NCBI RefSeq assembly: GCF_000174755.1
Contig: NZ_ACLQ01000010.1
Location: forward strand, 171,005 to 235,004
DNA length: 64,000 nt
Reading direction: 5' to 3'
DNA from: Capnocytophaga gingivalis ATCC 33624
GTDB taxonomy: Bacteria; Bacteroidota; Bacteroidia; Flavobacteriales; Flavobacteriaceae
Translations under genes and position numbers: made by a program
In this document: piece after piece, positions 49,279 through 58,913 of the stretch
Position numbering within the stretch: position 1 is the stretch's first letter
Layout: each line of letters starts with the position of its first letter
The notes under the pieces: model-generated
Database searches by the model: none
What the model was told of the DNA's origin: nothing
The model's input: the letters and a program-made list of their open reading frames with translations, nothing else

Positions 49279-49482
49279 ATGCAAGTATATACTATCAAAG
49301 GAATGGGCTGCACTGGGTGTGCAACCACCGTAGAACAAAGATTGTCTAAAGTAGCAGGCGTTACTGCCGTTAAAGTAGATTTTAACGCACAAAAGGCCTT
49401 TGTAGAATCCAAAGAGGAAGTGTCTTTGCCAGCACTCCAAAAAGCCTTAGAAGGTACTGATTACACTATTAAAAAAGACTGA
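49279..49482 (+). CDS. Copper chaperone / heavy-metal-associated domain protein (67 aa)
   Basis: Start at ATG 49279 ([20 protein letters not shown]). GMGCTGC is the metal-binding GMxCxxC motif; the rest is one ferredoxin-like HMA domain. It lies 1 bp before the copper ATPase gene and probably hands copper to it. Confidence 0.92.
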   Translation: MQVYTIKGMGCTGCATTVEQRLSKVAGVTAVKVDFNAQKAFVESKEEVSLPALQKALEGTDYTIKKD

Positions 49483-49483
49483 C

Positions 49484-51871
49484 ATGATGACACACACCTA
49501 TTATGTAAAGGGCATGAGTTGTAGCGGCTGCGAGATGACTGTCAAAAAGAGTCTGGAGGCTATAGAGGGTGTCAGCAAGGTCGTGGCCAATGCTAAGGAG
49601 AAAACCGCTGTAGTGGAGATGAGCCAACATGTGCCTTTTGAAACGCTTAAAACCGCCTTGGAGGGTACTCATTACACCTTGGTAACCTCCTTGGAGGAGG
49701 CTACTTCTGCTGCTAAGCCTCAAGCCTCTACCCACAAGGGGACAGGGGTATATTACTGCCCGATGCGCTGTGAGGGAAACAAGACCTATGACCACCCTGG
49801 CCATTGTCCTGTTTGTGGGATGGACTTGGTCGAAGAGGTCTCTGCCCAAAGCCTTAAGCAAGGCAATCAGGAGGATCACAAGCGCCAAGAGCTACGCCGC
49901 CAATTCTGGGGGGCAGTGGCTTTTACCCTGCCTATCTTCATCATCGCCATGGGGGGGATGTGGCATGACAATCCTATGTATAAGCTCATGCCACTGAGCT
50001 ATTGGAACTGGGTACAGTTTGCCCTATCCCTGCCGGTAGTTTTCTATTTCGGATGGACGTACTTTTCTCGAGCATGGGTGAGTATCAAGACCCTAAGGTT
50101 CAATATGTTCACCCTTATAGGCATAGGCGCTGCCGCCGCTTGGCTATTCAGTGTGGTCGCACTCTGTGTGCCTGAGAGCCTACCGGAGCAGTTCAAGGAA
50201 CATGGTTCAGTACCGCTTTACTTTGAGGCAACTACGGTGATCTTGACCTTGGTCATCTTAGGCCAACTCTTGGAGGCCAATGCGCACAACCGTACCCAAC
50301 AGGCCGTACGCATGTTGCTCGAGTTGGCGCCCAATACAGCTATAAAGCTCGTGGGAGACCACGAGGTGGAGGTGCCCGTGGAGGAGGTAGTCAAGGGGGA
50401 TCTACTCAGGGTAAGACCCGGGGCTAAGATTCCTGTAGATGGCCGTATCACTACAGGGGAGGCTACCATCGATGAGAGTATGATTACAGGAGAGCCTCTA
50501 CCGGTAGAGAAGCAGGTAGGAGCAGCAGTTTCTGCCGGTACGATCAATGGCGCTCAGGCCTTTGTCATGCAAGCCGATAAGGTGGGTAGCGATACACTGC
50601 TTTCGCAAATTGTCACCATGGTACAGCAGGCTTCCACCAGTCGTGCACCTATACAGAAATTGGCCGACCGTATCTCCTCTTATTTTGTGCCTACAGTCAT
50701 AGCCATATCGGTACTGACTTTCATTCTCTGGGCGGTCTTTGCCAAGGAACATGCTTGGGAGTATGCCTTGGTCAATGCCATATCGGTGCTCATTATCGCT
50801 TGTCCCTGTGCCTTGGGCTTGGCCACACCGGTATCGGTGATGGTAGGGGTCTCTCAGGGGGCACGTCAGGGAATCCTTATCAAGAATGCAGAGGCCTTGG
50901 AGCGTATGAAGCAGGTCGATACCCTCATTGTAGATAAGACAGGTACTCTTACCGAGGGCAAACCCAGTCTCAGGGCACTCATTCCTTGGGCAGGGTATGA
51001 GGAGCAGACATTATGGCCGATTCTCTATGGGGTCAATAAAGCCAGCGAACACCCTTTGGCTAAGGCTACCAATGCCTATGCGGTGGAACATGGAGTGACT
51101 CCCTTGCCTATGACCGATTTCAAGGCCTTAGCAGGGCGTGGCGTAGTGGCTTCCTATGAGGGTAAGCACTACTACTTCGGTAATGACCGATTGATGCAGG
51201 AGATAGGTGCCTCCCTGAGCGAGGAGCAGCTTAGCCAAGTGGCTCAGGCACAGCGCCAAGGGCAGACACTCTCTTTCCTCGCCATAGAGAAGGAAGTCGT
51301 CGCAGCGGTAGCCATAGCGGACAAGATCAAAGATAACGCCGCCCAAGCGGTCAAGGACTTACAAGAGCAGGGAGTTACCGTGGTTATGCTCACAGGTGAC
51401 AATCCTCTCACCGCTCAGGCAGTAGCCCAGCAGCTCGGCATTACCCACTACAAGGCGGGTATGCTCCCCGAGGATAAGCAACAGCAAGTCAAGCGCTTCC
51501 AACAGCAGGGGAAGGTCGTAGCCATGGCCGGTGATGGGATCAACGATGCGCCAGCCTTGGCACAAGCGGATGTGGGAATTGCCATGGGCACAGGTACCGA
51601 TATCGCCATAGAGAGTGCTCAGCTCACTTTGGTTAAGGGGCAGCTCAGTGGCATTGTCAAGGCCAAGAAGCTCAGTGAGGCCGTGGTGAAGAATATACGA
51701 GAAAACCTCTTCTTCGCCTTGGTGTACAACACCTTGGGGATACCCATCGCCGCCGGAGTACTCTATCCTTTCTTTGGGATACTGCTCTCTCCCATGCTTG
51801 GTGCTTTGGCAATGAGCTTTAGCTCTGTGAGTGTAATTGCCAATGCATTGCGATTAGGGAAAAGGAAATAG
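49484..51871 (+). CDS. copA: Copper-translocating P1B-type ATPase (795 aa)
   Basis: An N-terminal HMA domain (GMSCSGC) is followed by a heavy-metal-binding domain (YYCPM..C and [12 protein letters not shown], ~90-118). Then come eight membrane helices with the CPC metal site ([13 protein letters not shown], ~442), phosphorylation motif DKTGTLTEG (~484), SEHPLAKA and [20 protein letters not shown]. It exports copper from the cytoplasm. In operon with the chaperone gene. Confidence 0.94.
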   Translation: MMTHTYYVKGMSCSGCEMTVKKSLEAIEGVSKVVANAKEKTAVVEMSQHVPFETLKTALEGTHYTLVTSLEEATSAAKPQASTHKGTGVYYCPMRCEGNKTYDHPGHCPVCGMDLVEEVSAQSLKQGNQEDHKRQELRRQFWGAVAFTLPIFIIAMGGMWHDNPMYKLMPLSYWNWVQFALSLPVVFYFGWTYFSRAWVSIKTLRFNMFTLIGIGAAAAWLFSVVALCVPESLPEQFKEHGSVPLYFEATTVILTLVILGQLLEANAHNRTQQAVRMLLELAPNTAIKLVGDHEVEVPVEEVVKGDLLRVRPGAKIPVDGRITTGEATIDESMITGEPLPVEKQVGAAVSAGTINGAQAFVMQADKVGSDTLLSQIVTMVQQASTSRAPIQKLADRISSYFVPTVIAISVLTFILWAVFAKEHAWEYALVNAISVLIIACPCALGLATPVSVMVGVSQGARQGILIKNAEALERMKQVDTLIVDKTGTLTEGKPSLRALIPWAGYEEQTLWPILYGVNKASEHPLAKATNAYAVEHGVTPLPMTDFKALAGRGVVASYEGKHYYFGNDRLMQEIGASLSEEQLSQVAQAQRQGQTLSFLAIEKEVVAAVAIADKIKDNAAQAVKDLQEQGVTVVMLTGDNPLTAQAVAQQLGITHYKAGMLPEDKQQQVKRFQQQGKVVAMAGDGINDAPALAQADVGIAMGTGTDIAIESAQLTLVKGQLSGIVKAKKLSEAVVKNIRENLFFALVYNTLGIPIAAGVLYPFFGILLSPMLGALAMSFSSVSVIANALRLGKRK

Positions 51872-52261
51872 TTACCTCACACAAATGGAAAAATACTCAT
51901 CTGCTTTGACAAAGGTATGATACACTATAGGAAATATATAGAGGAGTAGTACCATACCGAAGATAATAGCAGGTACCATTTGGAGAAAGAATAAAACACA
52001 GATAACCAACGATACACCTCCCATCAGTAAGTAGTAACTATCTGGTAGGGAGGTTCTTATTTCTATGACAGAATTTTCGTGTAGATCGCTCACTGTCTTA
52101 CTATTCTTCTTAAGCAGCAGAGGAGATACTATCTCTATGACATAGTGATCGCTCTTCTCCAAAGGCATTTCTACACTTCCTCCAGGAGCAAGGCTTATTT
52201 TTTGATCATTTATCGATACAGAGATACGTGATAAGGGGAAAATGTTTCTACATAATATCAT
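51872..52261 (-). CDS. Hypothetical membrane protein (129 aa)
   Basis: I place the start at ATG 52261 (MILCRNIFPLSRISVSIND); an upstream in-frame ATG at 52318 adds an unlikely extension. A beta-rich N-terminal part (ISLAPGGSVEMPLEKSDHYV) precedes two membrane helices (YYLLMGGVSLVICVLFFL, PAIIFGMVLLLYIFPIVY). Convergent with the copper ATPase. No family recognised. Confidence 0.55.
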   Translation of the reverse strand: MILCRNIFPLSRISVSINDQKISLAPGGSVEMPLEKSDHYVIEIVSPLLLKKNSKTVSDLHENSVIEIRTSLPDSYYLLMGGVSLVICVLFFLQMVPAIIFGMVLLLYIFPIVYHTFVKADEYFSICVR

Positions 52262-52587
52262 AGGATTGATGTTTAAAATACACAACAAATACCAAATACT
52301 CTTCGATCCCAAACGCACTAAGTGGTTTTACATTCTTAGAATACACTGCAAAAATATAAAATAATTTCATGCAGGCAAACGAAAAATGATAAAAATTTAT
52401 CAACAATATCGTATTTCTAAACATAATGAAATTTTGTAATTATATATTTGAAATTAAAAAAGTAAAATATTGGTTTTAATAAAAATCACAAAAGTAGGTT
52501 TAAAAGTAATAGAGAAGATAAATATTTCTGATTTTCAAAACTTTATACATTTTAATCATTAACCATTGATCATTAAAAATTAATCAT

Positions 52588-52920
52588 TTAAGTTTCGCAA
52601 GTCGTTTTTAGAGTATAATTAAGATTATAACTATTTATAAATCAATATATTATAAATAAAACCTCCCCTCACATACTCCGTTCCAAGTATTCACGGACTA
52701 TCCCCTCTGAGAGGGGGAAAGCCAGCGAGTGCTCACAGCTGGGTATGTGGGATGCGTTGAAAAGGCAAAAACTGTTTGTCAATACGTAAAATTTTCTCTC
52801 TATAACTCATTGAGAATCATAAACTATCTCATTCCCCCTTTGGAGGAAGTCGCGAGAGCGAGTATGTGAAGAGGGGGAGGTTTTTGAAAATCAATAAGTT
52901 ATACAACTTGCGAAACTTAA
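52588..52920. repeat. MITE-like element, 333 bp
   Basis: 15-bp perfect inverted ends (TTAAGTTTCGCAAGT at 52588 and its complement at 52906-52920). Further inside, TATAACT/AGTTATA and ACCTCCCCT..CATACTC/GAGTATGTG..GGGGAGGT continue the inverted symmetry. ATTAACCATTGATCATT occurs on both sides (52558-52574 and 52921-52937). There is no open reading frame. The rest of the region 52319-52587 is AT-rich with no visible gene. Confidence 0.65.
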
Positions 52921-52990
52921 ATTAACCATTGATCATTTCTCTTCTCATTTCTCCCACCTTCTTCCCTTGACTTTCCCTCCTGTGATATCG

Positions 52991-52998
52991 TACCTTTG
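52991..52998 (+). promoter_or_regulatory. Promoter upstream of the orphan terminase gene
   Basis: TACCTTTG followed by GCCGCAAAATAA, similar to the stable-RNA-type promoters of this window. It gives a leader of ~110 nt that contains a 22-bp perfect palindrome (53049-53070). Confidence 0.55.
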
Positions 52999-53048
52999 CC
53001 GCAAAATAATTGAAGAACAAAGGGCAACATACAGATAACATACGTGTA

Positions 53049-53070
53049 GGGGCGATTTGCAAATCGCCCC
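53049..53070. repeat. 22-bp perfect palindrome
   Basis: GGGGCGATTTG directly followed by its complement CAAATCGCCCC, in the leader of the terminase gene. A repeat of this form is common in bacterial intergenic DNA. Confidence 0.7.
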
Positions 53071-53115
53071 CTCTATATTCTTCCCTATGTCTCTAACCTA
53101 CTAAAACCTAAAATC

Positions 53116-54882
53116 TTGAAAAAACAAGCTGAATCCATTCTCTGGGAAATCGCCAAGGGCGATGCCATCCCTCAAGGAGAAAAAACCATCTATCCCTCTG
53201 TACGCGAACGTATCTCCGCACTCACTACCCTCGGCAAGTGGGAAGGCTGGGACAAACCCGCTCAGAAAGCTGCTGAAATCATCGCCCAAGACCTCCAGCA
53301 CACCCACGAGGCGCTCAAGGAGGGTGATAATCCTTTTGAAGAAGTCTTGGATGAGGAAGAAGATGCGGACGATACCGACACCGAGGCTATCGCTGTCTCC
53401 GCCGAGGAATCACCTCCTACCTGTATTCCTATAGCAAAACCCACTGTGAAGAAGGGGCTTATCAAAAAAGCACTTGCCCAGAAGGATCTCTTGGCTTTTA
53501 CCCAGTATACCCTTCCTTACTTTGCTCCAGCGGCTTTCCATCACTCCTATTACCGCCAACTCACCGAGTTTGCCATGGGGCGCATCCAGAAGCTGATGAT
53601 CACCATGCCCCCACAACATGGCAAGAGCGAAGGTGCCACCCGTCGCCTTCCGGCTTTCTTGCTCGGGCGCAACCCTGAGTGCCGTATTGCTATTGTCTCG
53701 TACAATACCACCAAGGCACGCAAGTTCAACCGTGAGTTGCAGCGCATCCTACAGGAGGAAAGCTACCAACAGTTGTTTCCACAAACCTTCCTCGCAGGGG
53801 GTGCTCCACATGGGATGAGGAGCAACCACCGTGCCTATGCCCGCAATGCGGATGAGTGTGAGATAGTAGGTCATCGTGGGAGCTTTAAGACTCTCGGGGT
53901 AGGTGGCGCCCTCACTGGAGAACCGGTGGATGTGCTCATCATGGACGACCTCTACAAGGATGCCCTCAGCGCGTGGTCGCCTACCATTCGTCAAAATATA
54001 GCCGACTGGTACGATACGGTAGCCACTACGCGCTTGCACAACGATAGCCAGCAGCTCTTAGTCTTTACACGCTGGCATGAGGACGACCTGGCGGGGCGCT
54101 TGCTCGAGCAGGAAGGACACTATGATGCTCAGAACAATCCCTTAGGGTGGCAGGTCATTTCCTTCCCTGCTATACAGAATGTCCCGCCTTCTCCCGAGGA
54201 TCCTCGAGAGATGGGCGCCGCGCTATGGCCTCAGCGCCATGATCTCCCTAAGCTCCTGTCTCTCAAGGAGCGCAACCCTCAGGTCTTCGAGAGTCTATAC
54301 CAGCAGAACCCTCAGCCAAATGAGGGACTGCTCTATCAGGAGTTTGCCGTATATGAGTCTGCCCCTGTATATGCCCCTGTGGTGGCGTATATCGATGTGG
54401 CCGACTCGGGCAACGACTACCTCTGTGCACTGATCTACAAGGAGGCCGATGAAGGGAACTATATCCTTGAGGTGCTCTACACTCAGGAACCTATGGAGCG
54501 TACCGAGTGCCTGCTCTCAGACTTGCTCATGCGCCATCAGGTGGAGCGTTGTCATATAGAGAGCAACAACGGCGGCCATTATTTCTCACAGAATATAGAA
54601 GAACTCTCCCGCAATATGGGCAATACTCTCACCCGCTTTCTCCCCTTTCACCAGCGGGAGAACAAGGCTGCACGTATCTTTGCCTGCTCCACCTCAGTGC
54701 AGCGCATGACCCTTATGCCTATGGACTGGAAGGAGCGCTTTCCTGCCTTTGCCCACGACCTAATAGGCTATCTACGCACCGGAGGCAACGCCCATGACGA
54801 TGCTCCCGATGCCCTCACCGGTGCCATAGAATGCCGACAACCCAAAAGAAAAATTCCTCTCTCGGAACTATTGCAATGGTAA
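53116..54882 (+). CDS. Orphan phage terminase large subunit-like protein (588 aa)
   Basis: An N-terminal ~125-residue extension, acidic in the middle, is followed by the terminase ATPase: MPPQHGKSEG (Walker A, ~165) and VLIMDDLYKD (Walker B, ~277). The RNase H-like nuclease has YIDVADSGNDYL, HIESNNGG and HDDAPDALTGAIE. Both active sites look intact. The start is TTG at 53116, with no suitable ATG. No portal, capsid, small terminase or integrase gene lies nearby, so it is a phage remnant or a domesticated gene. Confidence 0.88.
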   Translation: MKKQAESILWEIAKGDAIPQGEKTIYPSVRERISALTTLGKWEGWDKPAQKAAEIIAQDLQHTHEALKEGDNPFEEVLDEEEDADDTDTEAIAVSAEESPPTCIPIAKPTVKKGLIKKALAQKDLLAFTQYTLPYFAPAAFHHSYYRQLTEFAMGRIQKLMITMPPQHGKSEGATRRLPAFLLGRNPECRIAIVSYNTTKARKFNRELQRILQEESYQQLFPQTFLAGGAPHGMRSNHRAYARNADECEIVGHRGSFKTLGVGGALTGEPVDVLIMDDLYKDALSAWSPTIRQNIADWYDTVATTRLHNDSQQLLVFTRWHEDDLAGRLLEQEGHYDAQNNPLGWQVISFPAIQNVPPSPEDPREMGAALWPQRHDLPKLLSLKERNPQVFESLYQQNPQPNEGLLYQEFAVYESAPVYAPVVAYIDVADSGNDYLCALIYKEADEGNYILEVLYTQEPMERTECLLSDLLMRHQVERCHIESNNGGHYFSQNIEELSRNMGNTLTRFLPFHQRENKAARIFACSTSVQRMTLMPMDWKERFPAFAHDLIGYLRTGGNAHDDAPDALTGAIECRQPKRKIPLSELLQW

Positions 54883-54901
54883 ACGAAGGACAAGACACCT
54901 A

Positions 54902-55273
54902 TTACCTATTATCTGATTTAAGTTTTTTCGTTTTCAGATTTTTTACGATAGCAATGAGGATTTTAATAATTTCGGAACAATCCTTTTGGATGTTCTCATA
55001 CTCTTTTAAGGAGATATAATTGGCCTCATAAAGTAGTTCAAGCCAATAAGCAGTTTCTGCACATTCTTTTAAGGAGATACTGGTTTTATTCAGGTAATCA
55101 GCTTCAGAGACAGCGAATTCTTGTTCTGCGAGATTAGCACCAATACTTGTTCCAGAGCGTAGAAGTTGTTTAGCGATAACAAACTCGTTTTTTTCTTGAG
55201 TCAGATATTTGTATAATCGAACAATTCGTATAGCAAATTTCTTAGATTTATCTCTTACAATACTTTTGCTCAT
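54902..55273 (-). CDS. Four-helix-bundle protein (23S rRNA IVS / S23 family)
   Basis: 123 residues; RIVRLYKYLTQEKNEFVIAK, LLRSGTSIGANLAEQEFAVS and TAYWLELLYEANYI are signature segments of the S23 family. Its own promoter -7 (TATATTTG, 55299-55292, minus) lies 19 bp upstream. The family is found in 23S rRNA intervening sequences and as stand-alone genes; here it is stand-alone. Function unknown. Confidence 0.9.
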   Translation of the reverse strand: MSKSIVRDKSKKFAIRIVRLYKYLTQEKNEFVIAKQLLRSGTSIGANLAEQEFAVSEADYLNKTSISLKECAETAYWLELLYEANYISLKEYENIQKDCSEIIKILIAIVKNLKTKKLKSDNR

Positions 55274-55404
55274 GTCTTTTTATTTCAAAGACAAATATAC
55301 GAATTATTTTTAAGACTATTTGCTAATAAGATAGATATTTTTATCATCAACCATTTTAGAACATGAATAAGATATCCCTATTACCTAATTATCTATTACC
55401 TAAA

Positions 55405-55434
55405 ATAAAAAAAGCCTTCCAAAGGAAAGCCTTT
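55405..55434 (-). terminator. Terminator of tRNA-Asp
   Basis: On the minus strand AAAGGCTTTCC pairs with GGAAGGCTTT (11 bp with G-U pairs), 3-nt loop, then a T run. Confidence 0.8.
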
Positions 55435-55498
55435 CATTGGTTTAGATAAACCTGTGTAAAACCAAATATTACACAAAACAACACAACTAAATTTTTAG

Positions 55499-55572
55499 CG
55501 GTCTGGACGGGACTCGAACCCGCGACCCCATGCGTGACAGGCATGTATTCTAACCAGCTGAACTACCAGACC
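55499..55572 (-). tRNA. tRNA-Asp (GTC)
   Basis: Acceptor GGTCTGG/CCAGACC, discriminator G, anticodon GTC in CTGTCAC, T arm GGTTCGAGTCC. The -7 promoter TATCTTTG lies at 55599-55592 on the minus strand. CCA is not encoded. Confidence 0.95.
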
Positions 55573-55809
55573 TCGCTTTTGTTTTGCGGTGCAAAGATAC
55601 AACATTTTTTTATTCTAACAATAGTTTTTTTAAAAAAATATTGATTATTTTTTAGTTGATTGATTATCAAGTATTTTAAAATACATTTATCTGAGAAATT
55701 GAGATAAAAATCACCTAAAAAGGGTGCTTTTTTCTCCGGTGAGGTATCCCTTCAGAGGAAAGAAAAACGAGGAAGGCGGTTTTTGTTTTCGTATCTGCTA
55801 AAAAATGCT

Positions 55810-55817
55810 TATTTTTG
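55810..55817 (+). promoter_or_regulatory. Promoter of the acyl carrier protein-acyltransferase pair
   Basis: TATTTTTG, 18 bp before the ATG at 55836. Confidence 0.55.
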
Positions 55818-55835
55818 CACCTCAAAATACATACA

Positions 55836-56084
55836 ATGAAAAGAGACGAAATTATTAAAACAATCAATGAGGTTTTAGTAGAAGAATTTGAAGTCGAGGG
55901 TAGCAAAATTCAGCCCGCGGCTGACTTCCGAGAGTCCCTCGGTTTGGATAGCTTAGACTATGTAGACTTAGTGGTGGTCATAGAAGAAAAGTTCGGCGTG
56001 AAGCTCGTAGAAGCCGATTTCAAACCTATAGTCACTTTTGAAGACTTCTATGCGACCTTAGAGCAAAAAATCAATGGAAAGTAA
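55836..56084 (+). CDS. Acyl carrier protein-like protein (82 aa)
   Basis: Start at ATG 55836. LGLDSLDYVDLVVVIEEKFG holds the phosphopantetheine Ser in DSL. It differs from the housekeeping acpP at 58585 and overlaps the following acyltransferase gene by 11 bp. Such pairs belong to specialised lipid or aryl-polyene/flexirubin-type pathways in Bacteroidota, but no other genes of such a cluster are seen here. Confidence 0.88.
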   Translation: MKRDEIIKTINEVLVEEFEVEGSKIQPAADFRESLGLDSLDYVDLVVVIEEKFGVKLVEADFKPIVTFEDFYATLEQKINGK

Positions 56085-56985
56085 AGAGATCTCCAAAACC
56101 AAATGGCAAGGCAAGTCCAAGGGCAATGTCTTAGGATATAGGATATTTGTATTCCTTATCAAGCACTTGGGGGTACGCTCAGCGTATCTCTTGCTTGTCT
56201 TTGTGGCTCTTTATTACTTCCTCTCTCAGTGGACGTCCAATGGCTATCTGTACCGTTATTTCCGCCATCGCTTAGGCTATACCCCCCTTAGAGCCGTGGT
56301 GTCAGTATACCGAAATTATTATGTTTTTGGGCAAACAATTATTGACAAAATCGCTATTTTCTCCAATCTCCGCCATCGCTTTACCTATGAATTCGATGGT
56401 CAGGAGCAGCTACATAAGCTCTTAGCATCGCACAAGGGGGGCGTACTTATCTCTGCTCATATAGGCAATTTTGAGGTCGCTGAACCTTTCTTTAGGGAAA
56501 TAGATGTAGAATGTCAGATACATACGGTCACCACCGATATGGAGCGTTCAGCCATCAAGGAATATCTTGAGAGTGTCTCTCTCAAGGAGTATACCCCTAA
56601 GTTTATCTTTGTCAAGGAGGATATGTCTCATATTTTTGAGATACATCAGGCGCTTCAGGACAATGGGATTATCTGTTTTACGGGCGATCGCTATTTCGAG
56701 GGCACTAAGCACCTGACGGCCTCTCTTTTGGGAAAGGAAACACTCTTCCCCGCAGGGCCTTTTTTGATTGCCTCTCGCTTGGGAGTCCCTGTCATTTTTG
56801 TCTATGTGATGAAGGAAAAGGGCTTACACTATCACTTATATGCCCGTATGGCGCAGGTCAAGAGCCGAGATCCTCAGGCTTTGTTGGAGGCTTTTACTCT
56901 CAATATGGAGCAGATGATTCACAAGTATCCCCTTCAGTGGTTTAACTATTTTGATTTCTGGAACGAAAAAAAAGAGGCTCAGTGA
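56074..56985 (+). CDS. LpxL/HtrB-like acyltransferase (303 aa)
   Basis: One N-terminal membrane helix (AYLLLVFVALYYFLSQW) and an LPLAT domain with ISAHIGNFEVAEPF (the Hx4-5E catalytic motif region) and GDRYFEGTKHLTASLLGKET. Probably uses the acyl-ACP made with the overlapping ACP gene to acylate a lipid at the inner membrane. Its 3' end overlaps the convergent downstream gene by 7 bp. Confidence 0.82.
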   Translation: MESKEISKTKWQGKSKGNVLGYRIFVFLIKHLGVRSAYLLLVFVALYYFLSQWTSNGYLYRYFRHRLGYTPLRAVVSVYRNYYVFGQTIIDKIAIFSNLRHRFTYEFDGQEQLHKLLASHKGGVLISAHIGNFEVAEPFFREIDVECQIHTVTTDMERSAIKEYLESVSLKEYTPKFIFVKEDMSHIFEIHQALQDNGIICFTGDRYFEGTKHLTASLLGKETLFPAGPFLIASRLGVPVIFVYVMKEKGLHYHLYARMAQVKSRDPQALLEAFTLNMEQMIHKYPLQWFNYFDFWNEKKEAQ

Positions 56986-57203
56986 GCCTCTTTCTTAATC
57001 CATAAGTAATATACCTGTACCATACATATCAGGGCATTGGGAATAATCACTGGCCATAGCTGGGGTGTATTCATAAGCCCATAGATGACAAAGCATAAAC
57101 AACCTACAAGGTTGATAAGACGAATGTGTTGTACCTTCTTCATCACGAAGCTAAGGACAATACATACAGAGGCAAAATAGCCAATGTACTGAGGATCTAT
57201 CAT
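56979..57203 (-). CDS. YgjV-like small membrane protein (74 aa)
   Basis: Three hydrophobic segments (YIGYFASVCIVLSFVM, INLVGCLCFVIYGLMN, WPVIIPNALICMVQVYYLWI) without a signal peptide. The pattern matches the inner-membrane YgjV family. Its start overlaps the stop of the thioredoxin-like gene. Confidence 0.65.
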   Translation of the reverse strand: MIDPQYIGYFASVCIVLSFVMKKVQHIRLINLVGCLCFVIYGLMNTPQLWPVIIPNALICMVQVYYLWIKKEAH

Positions 57204-58309
57204 TATTTTCTTTTTTTAGTGTTCTTATTCTTGTTCACTGGTTTCAAAGGTGGATTCTTCTTGGCGCCTTTTTTGTCTTTCTTAGGCACGGGCACGTAGG
57301 CTGCTGCCTCGGGATCGAGTCCACGGTGTACTCCCTTGGGAGTGATGTTCACAGCCAAGATTTTTCCATTCTCATCTATGAGAAAGTTCGAGGGTATCTC
57401 GGTGATTCCTAAGGATTTCAGGGTCTCGTCCTTGAATTTCTTAGGAGCAATGGTAGCACTCCAGCGCACCCCTTCTCGGTGGATGTGATCCAGCCAAGTG
57501 TTGCGCTCTCCATCGAGGTATACCGAGTAGATAGTAAAACCATGGGAGCGGTGATATTCCTTATATAGGTTGGCGAACTGGCGGTCGTTCTCCACACAAG
57601 GGATGCAGTCCGAGGCTGTGAAGAGTACCAAGGTGTATTTCTTTCTCACAGAAGAGAGTTTCTCAGGAGTGCCTTTCTCTGTTTCAAAGGAAATATCGGG
57701 GAGTTGGCTGCCTACTTGGGTTCTGCTCATAGCCCCCAGAAGCACATCCATCTTCTGAAGGTCTTCCTTGTCTTGGGTCTTCTTGTCCAAAAGGTTATAC
57801 AGCCTTTGGGCTTGCTTATAGGGAATCTCTCTATCGGTGATAAGTTCCGAGAGTAGCATGCCGGCAAACTGGCTCTTAGGGTTCTGCTTGATGATGGTCT
57901 CCAGGCGCGCTACCAGTAGCTCTGGAAGGTTCGAGAGGCTCGCATTCTTGTACTTATATACTAAAAAATCCTTTACTTGTGTCAGCGAAGGGCTCCCATT
58001 GAGACTCTTGATATATACTTGGTGGCGGTTCTCTATGGCTATGTCCACCGAAAGATTGCTCGCCTCCAGGACAAAAAAACCTGTATCCTTGAACTTACGA
58101 CTTACCGAAAGGGAAGCTTTCGTAGGGTAGCCTACCTCACCGCTGAAGCGAAACTCTTTGTTCACCACCGTGGTACTGTCTACCTTGTCTCCATACCATA
58201 GGTATATTTTTCCTTCGTATGGACTGCTCACATTCCCATCTATAGTGAAGTTTTGACTGTGTCCTCTCCCAAAACTCAGTAGGGAAAGGGTAAGAAAAAA
58301 AAATCTCAT
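57203..58309 (-). CDS. DUF4369-thioredoxin-like (TlpA/ResA type) protein (368 aa)
   Basis: A signal peptide (MRFFFLTLSLLSFGRGHSQN) is followed by an N-terminal DUF4369 domain (FTIDGNVSSPYEGKIYLWYG, up to ~110) and a thioredoxin-like domain (~220-330) with FTASDCIPCVEND, a CxxC active site, and ITEIPSNFLIDENGKIL. A basic Lys-rich tail ends the protein. Expected in the periplasm as a thiol-disulfide oxidoreductase. Confidence 0.88.
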   Translation of the reverse strand: MRFFFLTLSLLSFGRGHSQNFTIDGNVSSPYEGKIYLWYGDKVDSTTVVNKEFRFSGEVGYPTKASLSVSRKFKDTGFFVLEASNLSVDIAIENRHQVYIKSLNGSPSLTQVKDFLVYKYKNASLSNLPELLVARLETIIKQNPKSQFAGMLLSELITDREIPYKQAQRLYNLLDKKTQDKEDLQKMDVLLGAMSRTQVGSQLPDISFETEKGTPEKLSSVRKKYTLVLFTASDCIPCVENDRQFANLYKEYHRSHGFTIYSVYLDGERNTWLDHIHREGVRWSATIAPKKFKDETLKSLGITEIPSNFLIDENGKILAVNITPKGVHRGLDPEAAAYVPVPKKDKKGAKKNPPLKPVNKNKNTKKRK

Positions 58310-58549
58310 AAGCGATAAATAATAATGGGCAAATGTATAAATTTTTTTTCATTTTTCATGCCTTTGCAAGCAAAAAAAGGAATTATCCGCTTAAATGAAA
58401 TGATTCTACATAGTTTTTTCACAAAGAATTAATAATTTTTTACAGCTAAAACAGCTAAAAAATTAAATTTAAAATTCTGATAAACAAGTATTTAACTGAA
58501 TAAAACGCTTTTTTTTCAACAAAGTAGTGTGTAATAAAAAAAACTTTAG

Positions 58550-58557
58550 TACTTTTG
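58550..58557 (+). promoter_or_regulatory. acpP promoter
   Basis: TACTTTTG, 27 bp before the acpP ATG. Confidence 0.6.
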
Positions 58558-58584
58558 CAACGAGTTAAATTAAAATTTAAAGTT

Positions 58585-58821
58585 ATGTCAGACATCGCAT
58601 CAAGAGTAAAAGCTATTATCGTGGATAAGCTCGGAGTTGATGAAACCGAAGTAGTATCTGAGGCAAGTTTCACCAATGATTTGGGAGCTGATTCTTTGGA
58701 TACTGTGGAATTGATCATGGAATTCGAAAAAGAATTTGACATCCAGATCCCTGATGACCAAGCTGAAAACATCTCAACCGTGGGACAAGCTATTAAGTAT
58801 ATTGAAGATAATAAACAATAG
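58585..58821 (+). CDS. acpP: Acyl carrier protein
   Basis: 78 residues from ATG 58585; [20 protein letters not shown] contains the phosphopantetheine serine. Housekeeping carrier for fatty acid synthesis, followed by fabF as in most bacteria. Confidence 0.96.
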   Translation: MSDIASRVKAIIVDKLGVDETEVVSEASFTNDLGADSLDTVELIMEFEKEFDIQIPDDQAENISTVGQAIKYIEDNKQ

Positions 58822-58845
58822 CATTACTCGCTTGAAAAATGCTCT

Positions 58846-58865
58846 ACGGGGAGGCAACTCCCCGT
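58846..58865 (+). terminator. Hairpin between acpP and fabF
   Basis: ACGGGGAG and CTCCCCGT (8 bp) with a GCAA tetraloop, followed only by TTTGG. It may cut fabF expression below that of acpP or protect the acpP mRNA end. Confidence 0.5.
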
Positions 58866-58913
58866 TTGGTATATGTAGAGACTACAAACTTTAATGGAAA
58901 AACCTCAATTAGT

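Noticed and set aside
53049..53070. 22-bp palindrome as a phage operator for the orphan terminase
   Set aside because: The GGGGCGATTTGCAAATCGCCCC form is a widespread intergenic repeat, so its position before the terminase is probably not specific.
54902..55273. Diversity-generating retroelement (the S23-family fold is related to Avd)
   Set aside because: There is no reverse transcriptase or template/variable repeat pair nearby.
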